Below are positions 43,183-52,335 of a stretch of 64,000 nt of DNA, one piece after another. Source of the stretch: Tropicibacter alexandrii (GTDB lineage Bacteria; Pseudomonadota; Alphaproteobacteria; Rhodobacterales; Rhodobacteraceae); assembly GCF_003667315.2 (NCBI RefSeq), contig NZ_RCTZ02000001.1, positions 462,043 to 526,042 of the forward strand, read 5' to 3'. Under the pieces are notes generated by a model. That model searched no databases and was not told where the DNA came from. It saw nothing but the letters and a program-made list of their open reading frames with translations. The translations under genes were made by a program, and so were the position numbers. Position 1 is the stretch's first letter, and each line of letters opens with the position of its first letter.

Positions 43183-44028
43183 TCACTGCGCCGCGACGGC
43201 CTCTTGCCTTTGCGTGCCCAGACCCTCGACGGTGACTTCCATCACGTCGCCGGGACGCAGGAAGCGCTGCGGCTTCATGCCCATGCCCACGCCGGACGGC
43301 GTACCCGTGGCGATGATGTCGCCGGGCTGCAATTCCATGAACTGGCTCATGTAGCTGATGATCTGCCGCACGGAGAAGATCATGTCCGAGGTGTTGGAAC
43401 TCTGCACAGCCTCGCCGTTCAGTTTCAGCGACACGTTCAGCGCCTGCGGGTCGGCCACCTCGTCCGCCGTCACCAGATACGGGCCGGTCGGGCCGAAGGT
43501 GGGGGCCGATTTGCCCTTGATCCACTGGCCCAGCTTCTCGATCTGGAATTCGCGTTCGGACACGTCGTTGATCGTGCAATAGCCCGCCACGTAGTCCAGC
43601 GCGTCCTCTTCGGAGACATACAGCGCCGTCTTGCCGATCACCACGCCCAGTTCGACCTCCCAGTCGCCCTTGACCGAGTTGCGCGGGATGATGACCGGGT
43701 CGAACGGCCCGGACAGCGCCGAGGTCGCCTTCGAGAACAGGATCGGTTCCGACGGGGCCTCTGCGCCCGACTCCTTGGCGTGCAGCGCGTAGTTCAGCCC
43801 GACGCAGAAGAAGTTCGGCACCGAGGCAAGGCACGACCCGATGCGGCCCGGCTCCTCGACCACCGGCAGGCCGTCCACGTCGATGGCGCGGATCGTGTCC
43901 AGCGCCTCGAGCGACACCGACGCGCCCGCGAAATCCGGGACGAGGCCGGACAGGTCGCGGACCTTGCCTTCGGCATCCAGAATCCCCGGCCTTTCCTGCC
44001 CCTTCGGGCCAAAACGCAGCAATTTCAT
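43183..44028 (-). CDS. FAH family hydrolase, likely 2,4-diketo-3-deoxy-sugar-acid hydrolase
   Basis: This 281-residue protein has the fumarylacetoacetase-type catalytic domain: FFCVGLNYALHAKE near residue 75, the metal ligands in WEVELGVVIGKTA, CTINDVSERE, and the C-terminal GDIIATGTPSGVGMGM. Members cleave C-C bonds in 2,4-diketo acids, including 2,4-diketo-3-deoxy-L-fuconate. That role suits a locus with sugar-acid dehydratases and an SDR like 2-keto-3-deoxyfuconate dehydrogenase. It lies 23 bases downstream of gntR and is probably co-transcribed with it. Ureidoglycolate lyase is an alternative annotation. Confidence 0.87.
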   Translation of the reverse strand: MKLLRFGPKGQERPGILDAEGKVRDLSGLVPDFAGASVSLEALDTIRAIDVDGLPVVEEPGRIGSCLASVPNFFCVGLNYALHAKESGAEAPSEPILFSKATSALSGPFDPVIIPRNSVKGDWEVELGVVIGKTALYVSEEDALDYVAGYCTINDVSEREFQIEKLGQWIKGKSAPTFGPTGPYLVTADEVADPQALNVSLKLNGEAVQSSNTSDMIFSVRQIISYMSQFMELQPGDIIATGTPSGVGMGMKPQRFLRPGDVMEVTVEGLGTQRQEAVAAQ

Positions 44029-44051
44029 ATGAGTGTCATCCTTCCTTCATG

Positions 44052-44750
44052 TCATTCCGCCGCCGGGTTCGAACCCGGTTCCGGTTGTTCGGGGGGCAGT
44101 TCGTCCCCCTCGGTCTCAAAGAACTCCTGCACGTTTATCAGCAGATGTTCCAGATGGGCGCGCAGGCTGTTTGCCACGCGGGCCGCATCGCGCGCCTGCA
44201 AGCCTTCGACGATTTCGGTATGCTGGCGCAGCACCCGGTCGCGCGACCGTTTGCGCGTGGCCGACAGGTAGCGGGCCCGCCACAGCCGGGCGAGGATCGC
44301 GCGATGCGCCTCGGCCAGCACCGGGTTGTTCGAGGCCTGCGCGATGGTGCGGTGAAACTCCATGTCCAGTTCGAAGACGTCGATCATGTCGAGGTCATCA
44401 TAGAGCCGCGCCATGCGGTCCTGAACCTCGGCGATCTGGGCGATCTGCGCGTCGGTGGCCCGTTCGACCGCCAGTTTGCCGGACAGAAGCTCCAGCGCGG
44501 TCAGCACCTCGATATTGTCGGACACTTCGCGATACGAGGGCATGGCCACGATGGGCGAGCGCGCGGGACGCAGCGTCACCAGCCCCTCCTTGGCCAGTAT
44601 ACGAATCGCCTCGCGCATCGGGGTCCGGCTGACGCCCATCTCTGCGGCGTTGTCGCGTTCCTTGACCTGCGCACCGGGCGGCAAGGTGCCCCGCAGGATT
44701 TCCCGTCGCAGATGATTCGCAATCTGCTCCGGAAGAGTTTCATCCGACAT
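44052..44750 (-). CDS. GntR family regulator (FadR/FCD subgroup)
   Basis: This 232-residue protein has an N-terminal GntR winged helix (IANHLRREILRGTLPPGAQV, VSRTPMREAIRILAKEGLV) and an all-helical FCD effector domain with the metal-binding histidine pattern (MEFHRTIAQAS, LRAHLEHL). It is divergent from the TRAP operon across a 229-base region holding two palindromes with TGGTATACCA cores, and a third lies before the IlvD gene. I infer that it represses the locus and is released by a sugar acid. EPGSNPAAE at the C-terminus is encoded by a 16 bp palindrome (44063-44078). Confidence 0.9.
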   Translation of the reverse strand: MSDETLPEQIANHLRREILRGTLPPGAQVKERDNAAEMGVSRTPMREAIRILAKEGLVTLRPARSPIVAMPSYREVSDNIEVLTALELLSGKLAVERATDAQIAQIAEVQDRMARLYDDLDMIDVFELDMEFHRTIAQASNNPVLAEAHRAILARLWRARYLSATRKRSRDRVLRQHTEIVEGLQARDAARVANSLRAHLEHLLINVQEFFETEGDELPPEQPEPGSNPAAE

Positions 44751-44832
44751 CGTTGCGGCCCTACCCTTTTGTTTTTGCGAAGATTTCGCCGCTTCTCCAC
44801 CGCCCCTCCCGGGCGGCCTCCCATGGACGAAA

Positions 44833-44846
44833 TTTGGTATACCAAA
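44833..44846. promoter_or_regulatory. GntR operator site 1
   Basis: TTTGGTATACCAAA is a perfect 14 bp palindrome between gntR and dctP, just upstream of a candidate -35 box. It shares the TGGTATACCA core with sites 2 and 3. Confidence 0.7.
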
Positions 44847-44851
44847 AATCC

Positions 44852-44880
44852 TTGCCTGTCGACGGGGGTTTGGTTAGCTT
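44852..44880 (+). promoter_or_regulatory. Candidate TRAP operon promoter
   Basis: TTGCCT and TAGCTT are spaced by 17 bases between the two GntR palindromes, 100 bases before the dctP ATG. Inference from matching to consensus and placement. Confidence 0.45.
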
Positions 44881-44889
44881 GGGTTTGCA

Positions 44890-44905
44890 AGATGGTATAC
44901 CATCT
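44890..44905. promoter_or_regulatory. GntR operator site 2
   Basis: AGATGGTATACCATCT is a perfect 16 bp palindrome, 58 bases from site 1 (centre to centre), downstream of the candidate promoter where a bound repressor would block transcription. Confidence 0.7.
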
Positions 44906-44979
44906 GGACGCGGCGGGGTGAGGAGACCCGGCCAAGACTGAAAATGCACCCCGCAAAGGGGCGCTCTGGGAGGAAAGAC

Positions 44980-46002
44980 ATGAAGCTCAAGACCATGTTG
45001 AAGTCGGCAGCCGTTGGCGCCGTCGCATTTGCCGCATCCGCGGCGGGCGCACAGGAAGTCACCCTGCGCATCCAGACCCACTACGCATCCGAGCACCCCT
45101 CGGGCCAGCTGGCAGCCCAGTTCATCGACGACGTGCAGACCATGTCCGGCGGCGAGATCGCCATCGAGATGTTCTATTCGTCCTCCGTCGTCGCAACGAC
45201 CGAGACCTTCGACGCCGCGATCAACGGCATCCTCGATTGCGACATGACCGGTGGCGCCTACCAGACCAACAAGAACCCCGCGTTCCAGTTCGTCGGCGAC
45301 ATCATGGGCGGCTATGACACGCCTTGGCAGCAGATCTCGTGGCTGTATTACGGCGGTGGCTATGACGCCGCGCAGGAACTGTACAACGCGCAGGGCATGC
45401 AGCTGATCGGCTGGTGGCTCTATGGTCAGGAATCGCTGTCCTCGTCCAAGCCGATCGCCGGCCCCGCCGACCTTCAGGGCTGGAAGTTCCGCTCGCCCCC
45501 GGGCCTCGAAACCGAGATCTTCACCGAGCTGGGCGCAACCCCGATCGTGATGGACTTCACCGAGATCTTCACCGCGCTGGAAACCGGCATCATCGACGGG
45601 GCTGACGCATCGGGCCTGTATAACAACGTCGGTCTGGGCCTCTATGACATCGTCAAGCACGCGACCTATCCCGGCTTCCACTCGATGCCGTCGGACCACC
45701 TCGCCTGCAACAAGGACGTCTGGGACGGCTTGTCCGAGCAGCACCGCCGCATCATCGACACCGCGATGCAGAAGCTGACCCTGCACACCGCCCTGTCGAA
45801 CGAGAAGAAGAACGCCGAGGCCGCAGCCGAGCTGACCGCCGCCGGTGTGACCCTGCACAACTGGTCCGAAAAAGACCGTGCGGACTTCCGCAAGGCGGCA
45901 CAGACCGCATGGGATGGCTGGGCCGCCAAGACGCCCGAAGCCGCAGCCCTGGTCAAGTCGCATCGCGAATACCTGACCGCACTTGGCCTGATCGCCGAGT
46001 AA
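44980..46002 (+). CDS. TRAP transporter substrate-binding protein (DctP)
   Basis: This 340-residue protein has a signal peptide (SAAVGAVAFAASAAGA) and the TRAP periplasmic domain with the signature arginine in DLQGWKFRSPPGLETEI, followed by the EIFTALETGIIDGAD helix. The pattern is like TakP-type (2-oxo acid or mannitol-family) binding proteins. The substrate here is probably a sugar acid because of the surrounding catabolic genes. GGGAGGAAAG precedes the ATG. A hairpin after the stop probably raises its level over the membrane subunits. Confidence 0.93.
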   Translation: MKLKTMLKSAAVGAVAFAASAAGAQEVTLRIQTHYASEHPSGQLAAQFIDDVQTMSGGEIAIEMFYSSSVVATTETFDAAINGILDCDMTGGAYQTNKNPAFQFVGDIMGGYDTPWQQISWLYYGGGYDAAQELYNAQGMQLIGWWLYGQESLSSSKPIAGPADLQGWKFRSPPGLETEIFTELGATPIVMDFTEIFTALETGIIDGADASGLYNNVGLGLYDIVKHATYPGFHSMPSDHLACNKDVWDGLSEQHRRIIDTAMQKLTLHTALSNEKKNAEAAAELTAAGVTLHNWSEKDRADFRKAAQTAWDGWAAKTPEAAALVKSHREYLTALGLIAE

Positions 46003-46033
46003 GCGCATCGAGGCGCGCAGCCTCGTGACATCG

Positions 46034-46065
46034 CGGCGAGCCTTTACCCAAGGGCTCGCCGTTTT
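46034..46065 (+). terminator. Partial terminator between dctP and dctQ
   Basis: CGGCGAGCC pairs with GGCTCGCCG across a 10-base loop and is followed by TTTT. Leaky terminators after binding-protein genes are common in transporter operons. Confidence 0.75.
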
Positions 46066-46153
46066 CGTACCCGCCTTGGCACATCGAGCAGGTCCGGCCT
46101 TGGGGCGTGGACACGGGCGGGGCCAACCTTTCATGACAGTGGGGAGACTGCGC

Positions 46154-46960
46154 ATGGAACAGGACAGCCTCTGGCTGGGGCCGCTTCGGGGACCGATCAA
46201 GCTTGCGATGATCGGCTTTGGCGCGCTGACCGGCATTCTGTTCGTTATCCTGATCGGGATGCATTTCGTATCCGACACCGCCTACGGCATGCACGAGATG
46301 ATCCGCCCCGAAGGGCGCCCGCTGGTGCAGGTGACCTTGATCTGCATCGGGCTCGCGCTGCTGTTCACGTCGCTCTATCTCAGCGACGAAAAAGGATCGA
46401 TCGAGCCCGACCATACAGGCCCCTTCGACATCCTGTCGCTGGTGCTGTCGCGGCTGGCGATGGTGTCCATTGCCCTGGTCGTGATCGTGATGTTCTACGA
46501 GGTGGTCGCGCGCTACGTCTTTTCCGCGCCGACGCTTTGGGCGAACGAGATGTCGCTGTGGATCGCGGCCTTTGTCTTTTTGCTGGCGGGCCAATACGCC
46601 ATGCAGCAGCGCAGCCATATCCGCATCTACATCATCTACGACATGATGCCCCGCTGGGCGCAAAAGGCCGCCGACAGCTTTACCGTGCTGCTGATCTGGA
46701 CCTTTGTCTTCTGCCTGATCTGGGGCAGCTACACCAACATCATGACCCGCTGGAACCGGATGGAGGGCTTTGGCACCGCTTGGGACCCGCCCATCAACGG
46801 CACCGTGCATCCGGCCATTCTGGTGATCTCGATCCTTGTTGCGCTGCAGGCGCTGTCGAACCTGATCGCCGACTGGAACAAGGAACCCGAAATCCACACC
46901 GACGAGCCTGACGCGGAAGAGATCGAAGCCATCCGCCGCACCCTGGAGGACCCCAAGTAA
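46154..46960 (+). CDS. TRAP transporter small membrane subunit (DctQ), long form
   Basis: This 268-residue protein is much longer than the usual 160-190 residues. It has two extra N-terminal membrane segments (LAMIGFGALTGILFVILIGM and LICIGLALLFTSLYL) before the DctQ core (VVARYVFSAPTLWANEMSLW). Long DctQ subunits go with TakP-type systems. I start at 46154 after GGGGAGACTGCGC; an ATG at 46133 is possible. The stop overlaps the start of dctM by one base (TAATG). Confidence 0.85.
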   Translation: MEQDSLWLGPLRGPIKLAMIGFGALTGILFVILIGMHFVSDTAYGMHEMIRPEGRPLVQVTLICIGLALLFTSLYLSDEKGSIEPDHTGPFDILSLVLSRLAMVSIALVVIVMFYEVVARYVFSAPTLWANEMSLWIAAFVFLLAGQYAMQQRSHIRIYIIYDMMPRWAQKAADSFTVLLIWTFVFCLIWGSYTNIMTRWNRMEGFGTAWDPPINGTVHPAILVISILVALQALSNLIADWNKEPEIHTDEPDAEEIEAIRRTLEDPK

Positions 46961-48558
46961 TGGTCGATATCGGCACACTCTCCCTGATCCTCCTGCTGGG
47001 CATGTTCGCGCTTCTGGCGATCGGCATGCCGCTGGGCTTTGCCTCAGCCTTCCTCGCCGTGGTGACGCTGGTCCTGAAGTTCGATGTGGACATCCTGTTC
47101 CGCACCTTCGGGCGTGGCCCGTTCAACGTGCTGGAACAGGCGGTCTTCCGACAGATGACGAATTACGTCCTCATATCGGTCCCGTTATTCATCTTCATGG
47201 CGGCGCTACTCGAACGATCCGGCATCGCGCGCGACATGTATTCGTCGCTGAACGTCTGGCTGTCGCGCACCCGTGGCGGCATCGCCATCGTGACAAGCGT
47301 GATGGCCGTGATCATGGCCGCCATGTCGGGCATCATCGGCGGGGAGGTCGTTCTGCTGGGCCTGATCGCCCTGCCGCAGATGCTGCGCCTTGGCTACAAC
47401 CAGAACCTCGCCATCGGCACGATCTGTGCCAGCGGGTCCTTGGGCACCATGATCCCGCCCTCGATCGTCCTGATCTTTTACGGGCTGGTGACGGAAACCT
47501 CGATCAAGGCGCTGTTCACCGCCTCCTTCCTGCCCGGCTTCATGCTGGCCTCGTTCTTCATCATCTACATCATCATCATCACGCGCGTGGACCCGTCCAA
47601 GGCACCGCTGCCGCCGGATGATCCCACCCAGCCGCGCGGGGCCGAGAAGACTGCGCTGTTCTTCGCCTTCCTCGCGCGCTTCGCGCTGTTCGCCTCGCTT
47701 GGCTTCATCGCGCTGTTCTTCGTCATGGCGCTGATCGGCGGCGACAAGATGGCCGGTGACGGGGTGACGACCGTGTGGAACGCCATGATGGCCAATATCA
47801 GGTTCCTTGGCATCATCGCCGCCATTGGCCTTGTCCTGTCCCTTGTGCTGGGCCGCGAACGCGGTGCCAAGGGCTGGGAGATGGGCAAGGGTCTGGTCGC
47901 GCCCATCGTCGTGGTCGGCGTGGTGCTGGGTTCGATCTATGGCGGCATCACCGGCATCACAGAGGCGGCGGCCATGGGTGTGATCGCGGTCTTCACCATC
48001 GGGGTGATCCGCCGCGAGATGACCTTTGCCATCGTTTGGGACAGCCTGATGCGCACGCTGAAATCCACCGGCACGATCATCTGGGTTACCATCGGTGCGG
48101 CGGCGCTCGCCGCGGCCTACACGCTGGCCGGTGGCCCGACCTATGTGGCCAACCTGATCGTGGGCGCGGACATGCCGACCATGGGCGTGATCCTCGTGAT
48201 GATGTTCATCTTCCTGATCATGGGGATGTTCATGGACTGGGTCGGCATCGTGCTGCTGATCATGCCGGTCTTCCTGCCCATCGTGGTGCGGCTTCCGGCC
48301 GAGGAAATCGGCTGGCTTGGCACGGTCGACCCGAAATACATCCCGATCTGGTTCGGCGTGGTGTTCTGCATGAACATGCAGGTCAGCTTCCTCTCGCCGC
48401 CTTTCGGCCCGGCCGCCTTCTATCTCAAATCGGTCGCCCCGGCGCATATCTCGCTGACCGACATCTTCAAAGGCTTCCTGCCCTTCATCGCCCTGCAACT
48501 CTGCGCGCTGATGGTGCTGCTGGCCTGGCCGCCGATCGTGACCGTGTTCCTCGACTAG
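46960..48558 (+). CDS. TRAP transporter large membrane subunit (DctM)
   Basis: This 532-residue protein has about twelve membrane segments and the DctM motifs ASGSLGTMIPPSIVLI near residue 160, GGITGITEAAAMGV, and MDWVGIVLLIMPVFLPI. It forms the ion-driven translocation path with DctQ. It is longer than the common 430 residues because of an insert near residues 205-305 holding two further segments, typical of the TakM-like group. It is translationally coupled to dctQ. Confidence 0.93.
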   Translation: MVDIGTLSLILLLGMFALLAIGMPLGFASAFLAVVTLVLKFDVDILFRTFGRGPFNVLEQAVFRQMTNYVLISVPLFIFMAALLERSGIARDMYSSLNVWLSRTRGGIAIVTSVMAVIMAAMSGIIGGEVVLLGLIALPQMLRLGYNQNLAIGTICASGSLGTMIPPSIVLIFYGLVTETSIKALFTASFLPGFMLASFFIIYIIIITRVDPSKAPLPPDDPTQPRGAEKTALFFAFLARFALFASLGFIALFFVMALIGGDKMAGDGVTTVWNAMMANIRFLGIIAAIGLVLSLVLGRERGAKGWEMGKGLVAPIVVVGVVLGSIYGGITGITEAAAMGVIAVFTIGVIRREMTFAIVWDSLMRTLKSTGTIIWVTIGAAALAAAYTLAGGPTYVANLIVGADMPTMGVILVMMFIFLIMGMFMDWVGIVLLIMPVFLPIVVRLPAEEIGWLGTVDPKYIPIWFGVVFCMNMQVSFLSPPFGPAAFYLKSVAPAHISLTDIFKGFLPFIALQLCALMVLLAWPPIVTVFLD

Positions 48559-48599
48559 GGACCTTGGCCGGGACGCCGATCCGCGCGCCCCGGCCCCCG

Positions 48600-48660
48600 C
48601 TTCTTCTGGCCCGAAATACCGTGGGGGTGAGGCGCGCAGCGCCGAGGGGGCAAAGCCCCC
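48600..48660 (+). repeat. GC-rich intergenic repeat, copy 4 of 7
   Basis: CTTCTTCTGGCCCGAAATAC is followed by GGCGCGCAGCGCC and GGGGGCAAAGCCCCC hairpins between dctM and the PhyH gene. Confidence 0.82.
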
Positions 48661-48683
48661 TACCCGACAACAAGGACACATCC

Positions 48684-49634
48684 ATGCCGCTCGTGCTCAC
48701 ACAGACCCAAATCGACACCTTCGAGACCCAAGGCTACCTCGTCGTGGACGACGTCCTGCCGCCCGACACGCTGCAAGCGGTCAAGGACGAATACACCGCC
48801 CTGCTGGACACGCTCTACACCGGGTGGGAATCCGAGGGCCGCGTGCCCCCCGCCGCCGGTCAGGATTTCTGGCAAAAGCTGCTGACCAGCTACAAGGCCG
48901 GGTGCGAGTGGTTCCAGCCGATGGACATCTCTCTGCCCGGGGGCGAGATCGCCGCCGACACGCCCTTTCACTTCGGCCCTGCCGTCTTCGACATGCTCAC
49001 CTCACCGCGCCTGCTCGATCTGGCCGAGGATCTGATCGGACCCGAGCTCACCTCGAACCCGATCCAGCATGTGCGGCTCAAACCGCCCTCGCGCACCCTG
49101 CGTGACGGCGAGACCACCGCGCATATCATGGCCACCGACTGGCATCAGGACCGCGCCGTCGCCCATGCCGAAGGCGACCGCACGCAGATGATCACCGTCT
49201 GGCTGGCGATGGAGGATGCAACGACGGAAAACGGCTGCCTGCAGGTCATCCCCGGCAAGCCGCAGATGTATCCGCATTGCCCCAAGAAACAGACCGCGAT
49301 TGCCGACGGGATGCTGGACCTGACCAAGGCGACGCCGCTGCCGGTCAAGGCGGGCGGCGCGGTGATCTTTCACCCGCTCACGCCACACGCCTCGCTCGAC
49401 AATGTCAGCGACAATTTCCGCTGGAGCTTTGACATCCGCTACAACGTCACGGGCCAGCCGACGGGCCGCGCGCATTTCCCCGATTTCGTCGCCCGCTCCC
49501 GCGCAGCACCTGACACCGAGTTGCACGATTGGCAGGTCTGGCGGCAGATGTGGCTTGACGCGCGCGCGCGACTGGCACCGCAGCCGCATATCCCGATCCA
49601 TCGCTGGACGGGCGACGCGCCCGCCTGCGCCTGA
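48684..49634 (+). CDS. Phytanoyl-CoA dioxygenase (PhyH) family protein
   Basis: This 316-residue protein is an Fe(II)/2-oxoglutarate dioxygenase. It has the HXD pair H154/D156 in TDWHQDRAV, the distal histidine H235 in HPLTPHASLDN and the 2-oxoglutarate arginine in NFRWSFDIRY (R246). It hydroxylates a small substrate using oxygen. Its place between the TRAP transporter and a UxaA-type dehydratase suggests a sugar-acid or related compound, but no known sugar-acid step needs it. ATG 48684 has CAAGGAC upstream. Confidence 0.9.
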   Translation: MPLVLTQTQIDTFETQGYLVVDDVLPPDTLQAVKDEYTALLDTLYTGWESEGRVPPAAGQDFWQKLLTSYKAGCEWFQPMDISLPGGEIAADTPFHFGPAVFDMLTSPRLLDLAEDLIGPELTSNPIQHVRLKPPSRTLRDGETTAHIMATDWHQDRAVAHAEGDRTQMITVWLAMEDATTENGCLQVIPGKPQMYPHCPKKQTAIADGMLDLTKATPLPVKAGGAVIFHPLTPHASLDNVSDNFRWSFDIRYNVTGQPTGRAHFPDFVARSRAAPDTELHDWQVWRQMWLDARARLAPQPHIPIHRWTGDAPACA

Positions 49635-49657
49635 TACGATTGACCGTGAGAACCGCC

Positions 49658-51148
49658 ATGAATACCGTCCGCCTGTCTGACGCCGACAATGTCGTCACCG
49701 CCACCCGCCCGCTGGAAACCGGCGAGGATGGTGCCCTTCAGTTGATCCCGCGCGGCCACAAGCTGGCCACGGCGGATATCCCCAAGGGCGCGCCGGTCAT
49801 CAAATACGCGCAGGTCATCGGCTATGCCGCCGAGGACATCGCCAAGGGCGCGCATGTGCACACCCACAACCTCGAATTCCGCAATGTCGACACCGCCTAT
49901 GAATACGGCACCAACCTGCGCCCCGTGGCCCCGGCCACCACGCAGGATACCTTCATGGGCTACAGGCGGGCCACGGGCCGGGTGGGCACGCGCAACTATA
50001 TCGCCGTGCTGACAAGCGTGAACTGTTCCGCCACCGCCGCGCGCAAGATCGCTGCGCATTTCACCGAAGAAAAGCTGGCCGACTACCCCAATGTCGATGG
50101 CGTCGTGGCTTTTGTCCACGGCACGGGCTGTGGCATGGCGGGCGATGGCGAGGGCTTCGAGGCGTTGCAACGCGTCATGTGGGGCTATGCCCGCAACCCC
50201 AATATCGGCGCGGTGCTGATGGCCGGTCTGGGCTGCGAGATGAACCAGATCGACTGGCTGATCGAAGCCTACGGCCTGACGCCCGGCCCGCTGTTCCAGT
50301 CGATGAACATTCAAGACGTGGGCGGGCTGCGCAAGACGGTGGAACTGGGCATCGCCAAGATCGAGAAGATGCTGCCACTGGTCAACGAGGCGCAACGCGA
50401 GGCGTGCCCCGCCTCCGAGCTGATGGTCGCCCTGCAATGCGGCGGATCGGACGCGTGGTCGGGCATCACGGCGAACCCGGCGGTGGGCCATGCCTGTGAC
50501 CTGCTGGTGGCGCAGGGCGGCACCGGCGTGCTGGCGGAGACACCCGAGATATACGGCGCCGAGCACCTGCTGACAGCCCGCGCGGTCAACCCGGAGGTGG
50601 GCGAAAAGCTGGTCGGCCTGATCAAGTGGTGGGAGGATTACACCGCCCGCAACAAGGGCTCGATGGACAACAACCCCTCGCCCGGCAACAAGAAGGGCGG
50701 GCTGACGACAATCCTTGAAAAGTCGCTGGGGGCTGCGGCCAAGGGCGGCACGACCCCCCTGACCGGCGTCTACAAATACGCGGAACCCGTGACGGCGAAA
50801 GGCTTCACCTTCATGGACAGCCCCGGCTACGATCCCGCCTCGGTCACGGGGCAGATCGCCTCGGGCTGCAATCTGGTGTGCTTCACTACCGGGCGCGGCT
50901 CGGCCTTTGGTGCGAAACCGAGCCCTTCGATGAAGGTCGCAACCAATACCGAGATGTTCACGCGGTTGCACGAGGATATGGATATCGACGCGGGCACCAT
51001 CCTGTCGGCGGGCAAATCCGTCGAGGAGGTGGGCCGCGAGATTTACCAGATGTGGCTGCGCATGGCCTCGGGCGAGAAGACGAAATCCGAGCTGCAAGGT
51101 CTGGGCGATTACGAATTCGTACCATGGCAGATCGGCGCGGTGATGTGA
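49658..51148 (+). CDS. UxaA family (altronate/galactarate-type) dehydratase
   Basis: This 496-residue protein combines an N-terminal SAF domain (residues 1-100, KGAHVHTHNLEF with metal-binding histidines) and the C-terminal UxaA domain: GRVGTRNYIAVLTSVNCSAT, HGTGCGMAG, GLGCEMNQ, LQCGGSDAWSG and ASGCNLVCFTTGRGSAFGAK. It dehydrates aldonic or aldaric acids to 2-keto-3-deoxy acids with an iron centre. The substrate cannot be read from sequence. It probably gives the keto-deoxy acid used by the downstream SDR. Confidence 0.9.
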   Translation: MNTVRLSDADNVVTATRPLETGEDGALQLIPRGHKLATADIPKGAPVIKYAQVIGYAAEDIAKGAHVHTHNLEFRNVDTAYEYGTNLRPVAPATTQDTFMGYRRATGRVGTRNYIAVLTSVNCSATAARKIAAHFTEEKLADYPNVDGVVAFVHGTGCGMAGDGEGFEALQRVMWGYARNPNIGAVLMAGLGCEMNQIDWLIEAYGLTPGPLFQSMNIQDVGGLRKTVELGIAKIEKMLPLVNEAQREACPASELMVALQCGGSDAWSGITANPAVGHACDLLVAQGGTGVLAETPEIYGAEHLLTARAVNPEVGEKLVGLIKWWEDYTARNKGSMDNNPSPGNKKGGLTTILEKSLGAAAKGGTTPLTGVYKYAEPVTAKGFTFMDSPGYDPASVTGQIASGCNLVCFTTGRGSAFGAKPSPSMKVATNTEMFTRLHEDMDIDAGTILSAGKSVEEVGREIYQMWLRMASGEKTKSELQGLGDYEFVPWQIGAVM

Positions 51149-51185
51149 GGCAACGGGTTTCGGCTCGGCTGCGCCGACCCGACCC

Positions 51186-51238
51186 GCCGGGGGCTTTGCC
51201 CCCGGACCCCCAAGGTATTTATGGACCAAAGAAGAAAG
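51186..51238 (-). repeat. GC-rich intergenic repeat, copy 5 of 7 (inverted)
   Basis: On the plus strand it ends GGTATTTATGGACCAAAGAA and begins GGGGGCTTTGCCCCC, so the element reads on the minus strand, opposite to the flanking genes. It overlaps the apparent ATG of a longer Gfo/Idh frame, which argues against that start. Confidence 0.8.
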
Positions 51239-51247
51239 ACGACCGAA

Positions 51248-52312
51248 GTGACGCAAAAGCTACCATTATGCGTGATCGGTGCCGGCTCCATCGGGCAGCG
51301 CCATATCGAGGTGGCGAGCCTGTCGGAGGGCGTGCGGTTGACCGCGGTGGTGGAACCTTCGGCAGCGGTGCGCGCGCGACTGGCGGCGCGGGGCCTGCCG
51401 ATGGTGGCCAGTCTCGACGATGTGCCAAGCGACACGCAAGCGGCGATCGTCGCGACCCCGACGCAGGATCACCTCGCGTCCGGCATGGCCTGTCTGGACA
51501 AGGGTTGGGCGACGATCGTCGAAAAGCCCGTTGCCGCAACCCTCGCCGAGGCGCGGGCCTTGCGCGAGGCCGCCGAGGCCAAGGGGGGGCTGCTGTTCAC
51601 CGGGCATCATCGGCGGTGTCATCCGTTTTCCATTGCCGCGCGGGACGCCCTGTCACAGATCGGCGATCTGGTGGGCGTGCAGGGGCTGTGGTCCCTGCGC
51701 AAGCATGACAGCTATTACGATGTCGACTGGCGGCGGGCGCCGGGCGCGGGGCCTCTGCTGACGAACCTGACGCATGAGATCGACCTTTTGCGCTTTTTCA
51801 TCGGTGAGATGACCGAGGCCACGGCGCTGCTGTCCTCGGCTCGGCGTGGCTTTGTCATCGAGGACACCGCCGCGCTGGCGTTCCGGTTCGGCGACGGGGC
51901 GCTTGGGTCGTTTCTGATTTCGGATGCCGGGGCGTCGCCTTGGTCCTTCGAGGCTGCCTCTCATGAGAATCCGGCGATCGCCGGTTCGGGCGAGGATTAC
52001 CTGCGGATCGTCGGGACGGACGGCGCGCTGGCCTTTCCGTCGCTGACGCGCTGGGGACGGTCGGGACCGGGTGAGGTGGAGTGGTCGAAGCCGTTGATGC
52101 GCCACGATGGCCGCGCCTTCGACCGGATCGATCCGCTTCTGGAACAGATCGAGCGGTTTGCCAAGGTTGCGCAGGGCGGGGTCGACGACGTGCTTTGCAC
52201 GGCAGAGGACGGCATCCGCGCCATGGAAATGACGCTGGCCTGCGCGTTGTCGGGCAAGACGGGCCGCCCCGTCCGCCCCGAGGACGTGCCGGATACCTAT
52301 ACCGGGGTTTGA
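51248..52312 (+). CDS. Gfo/Idh/MocA family oxidoreductase
   Basis: This 354-residue protein has the N-terminal NAD(P) motif LCVIGAGSIGQRHIE, the EKPVAATLAEAR motif with the cofactor/substrate lysine near residue 93 and GGLLFTGHHRRC. The family oxidises or reduces sugars and inositols. I choose the GTG at 51248 because an ATG at 51221 lies inside a repeat element. It is followed after 23 bases by the SDR gene. A role in oxidising the free sugar or a keto sugar in this locus is inferred. Confidence 0.87.
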   Translation: MTQKLPLCVIGAGSIGQRHIEVASLSEGVRLTAVVEPSAAVRARLAARGLPMVASLDDVPSDTQAAIVATPTQDHLASGMACLDKGWATIVEKPVAATLAEARALREAAEAKGGLLFTGHHRRCHPFSIAARDALSQIGDLVGVQGLWSLRKHDSYYDVDWRRAPGAGPLLTNLTHEIDLLRFFIGEMTEATALLSSARRGFVIEDTAALAFRFGDGALGSFLISDAGASPWSFEAASHENPAIAGSGEDYLRIVGTDGALAFPSLTRWGRSGPGEVEWSKPLMRHDGRAFDRIDPLLEQIERFAKVAQGGVDDVLCTAEDGIRAMEMTLACALSGKTGRPVRPEDVPDTYTGV

Positions 52313-52335
52313 ACGCCTCAAGGAAAGGACAGACG

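Noticed and set aside
44063..44078. CCGGGTTCGAACCCGG as a further member of the TTCGAA palindrome cluster
   Set aside because: It is 16 bp, 18 kb away from the cluster and coding in the gntR C-terminus, so I did not count it with the array.
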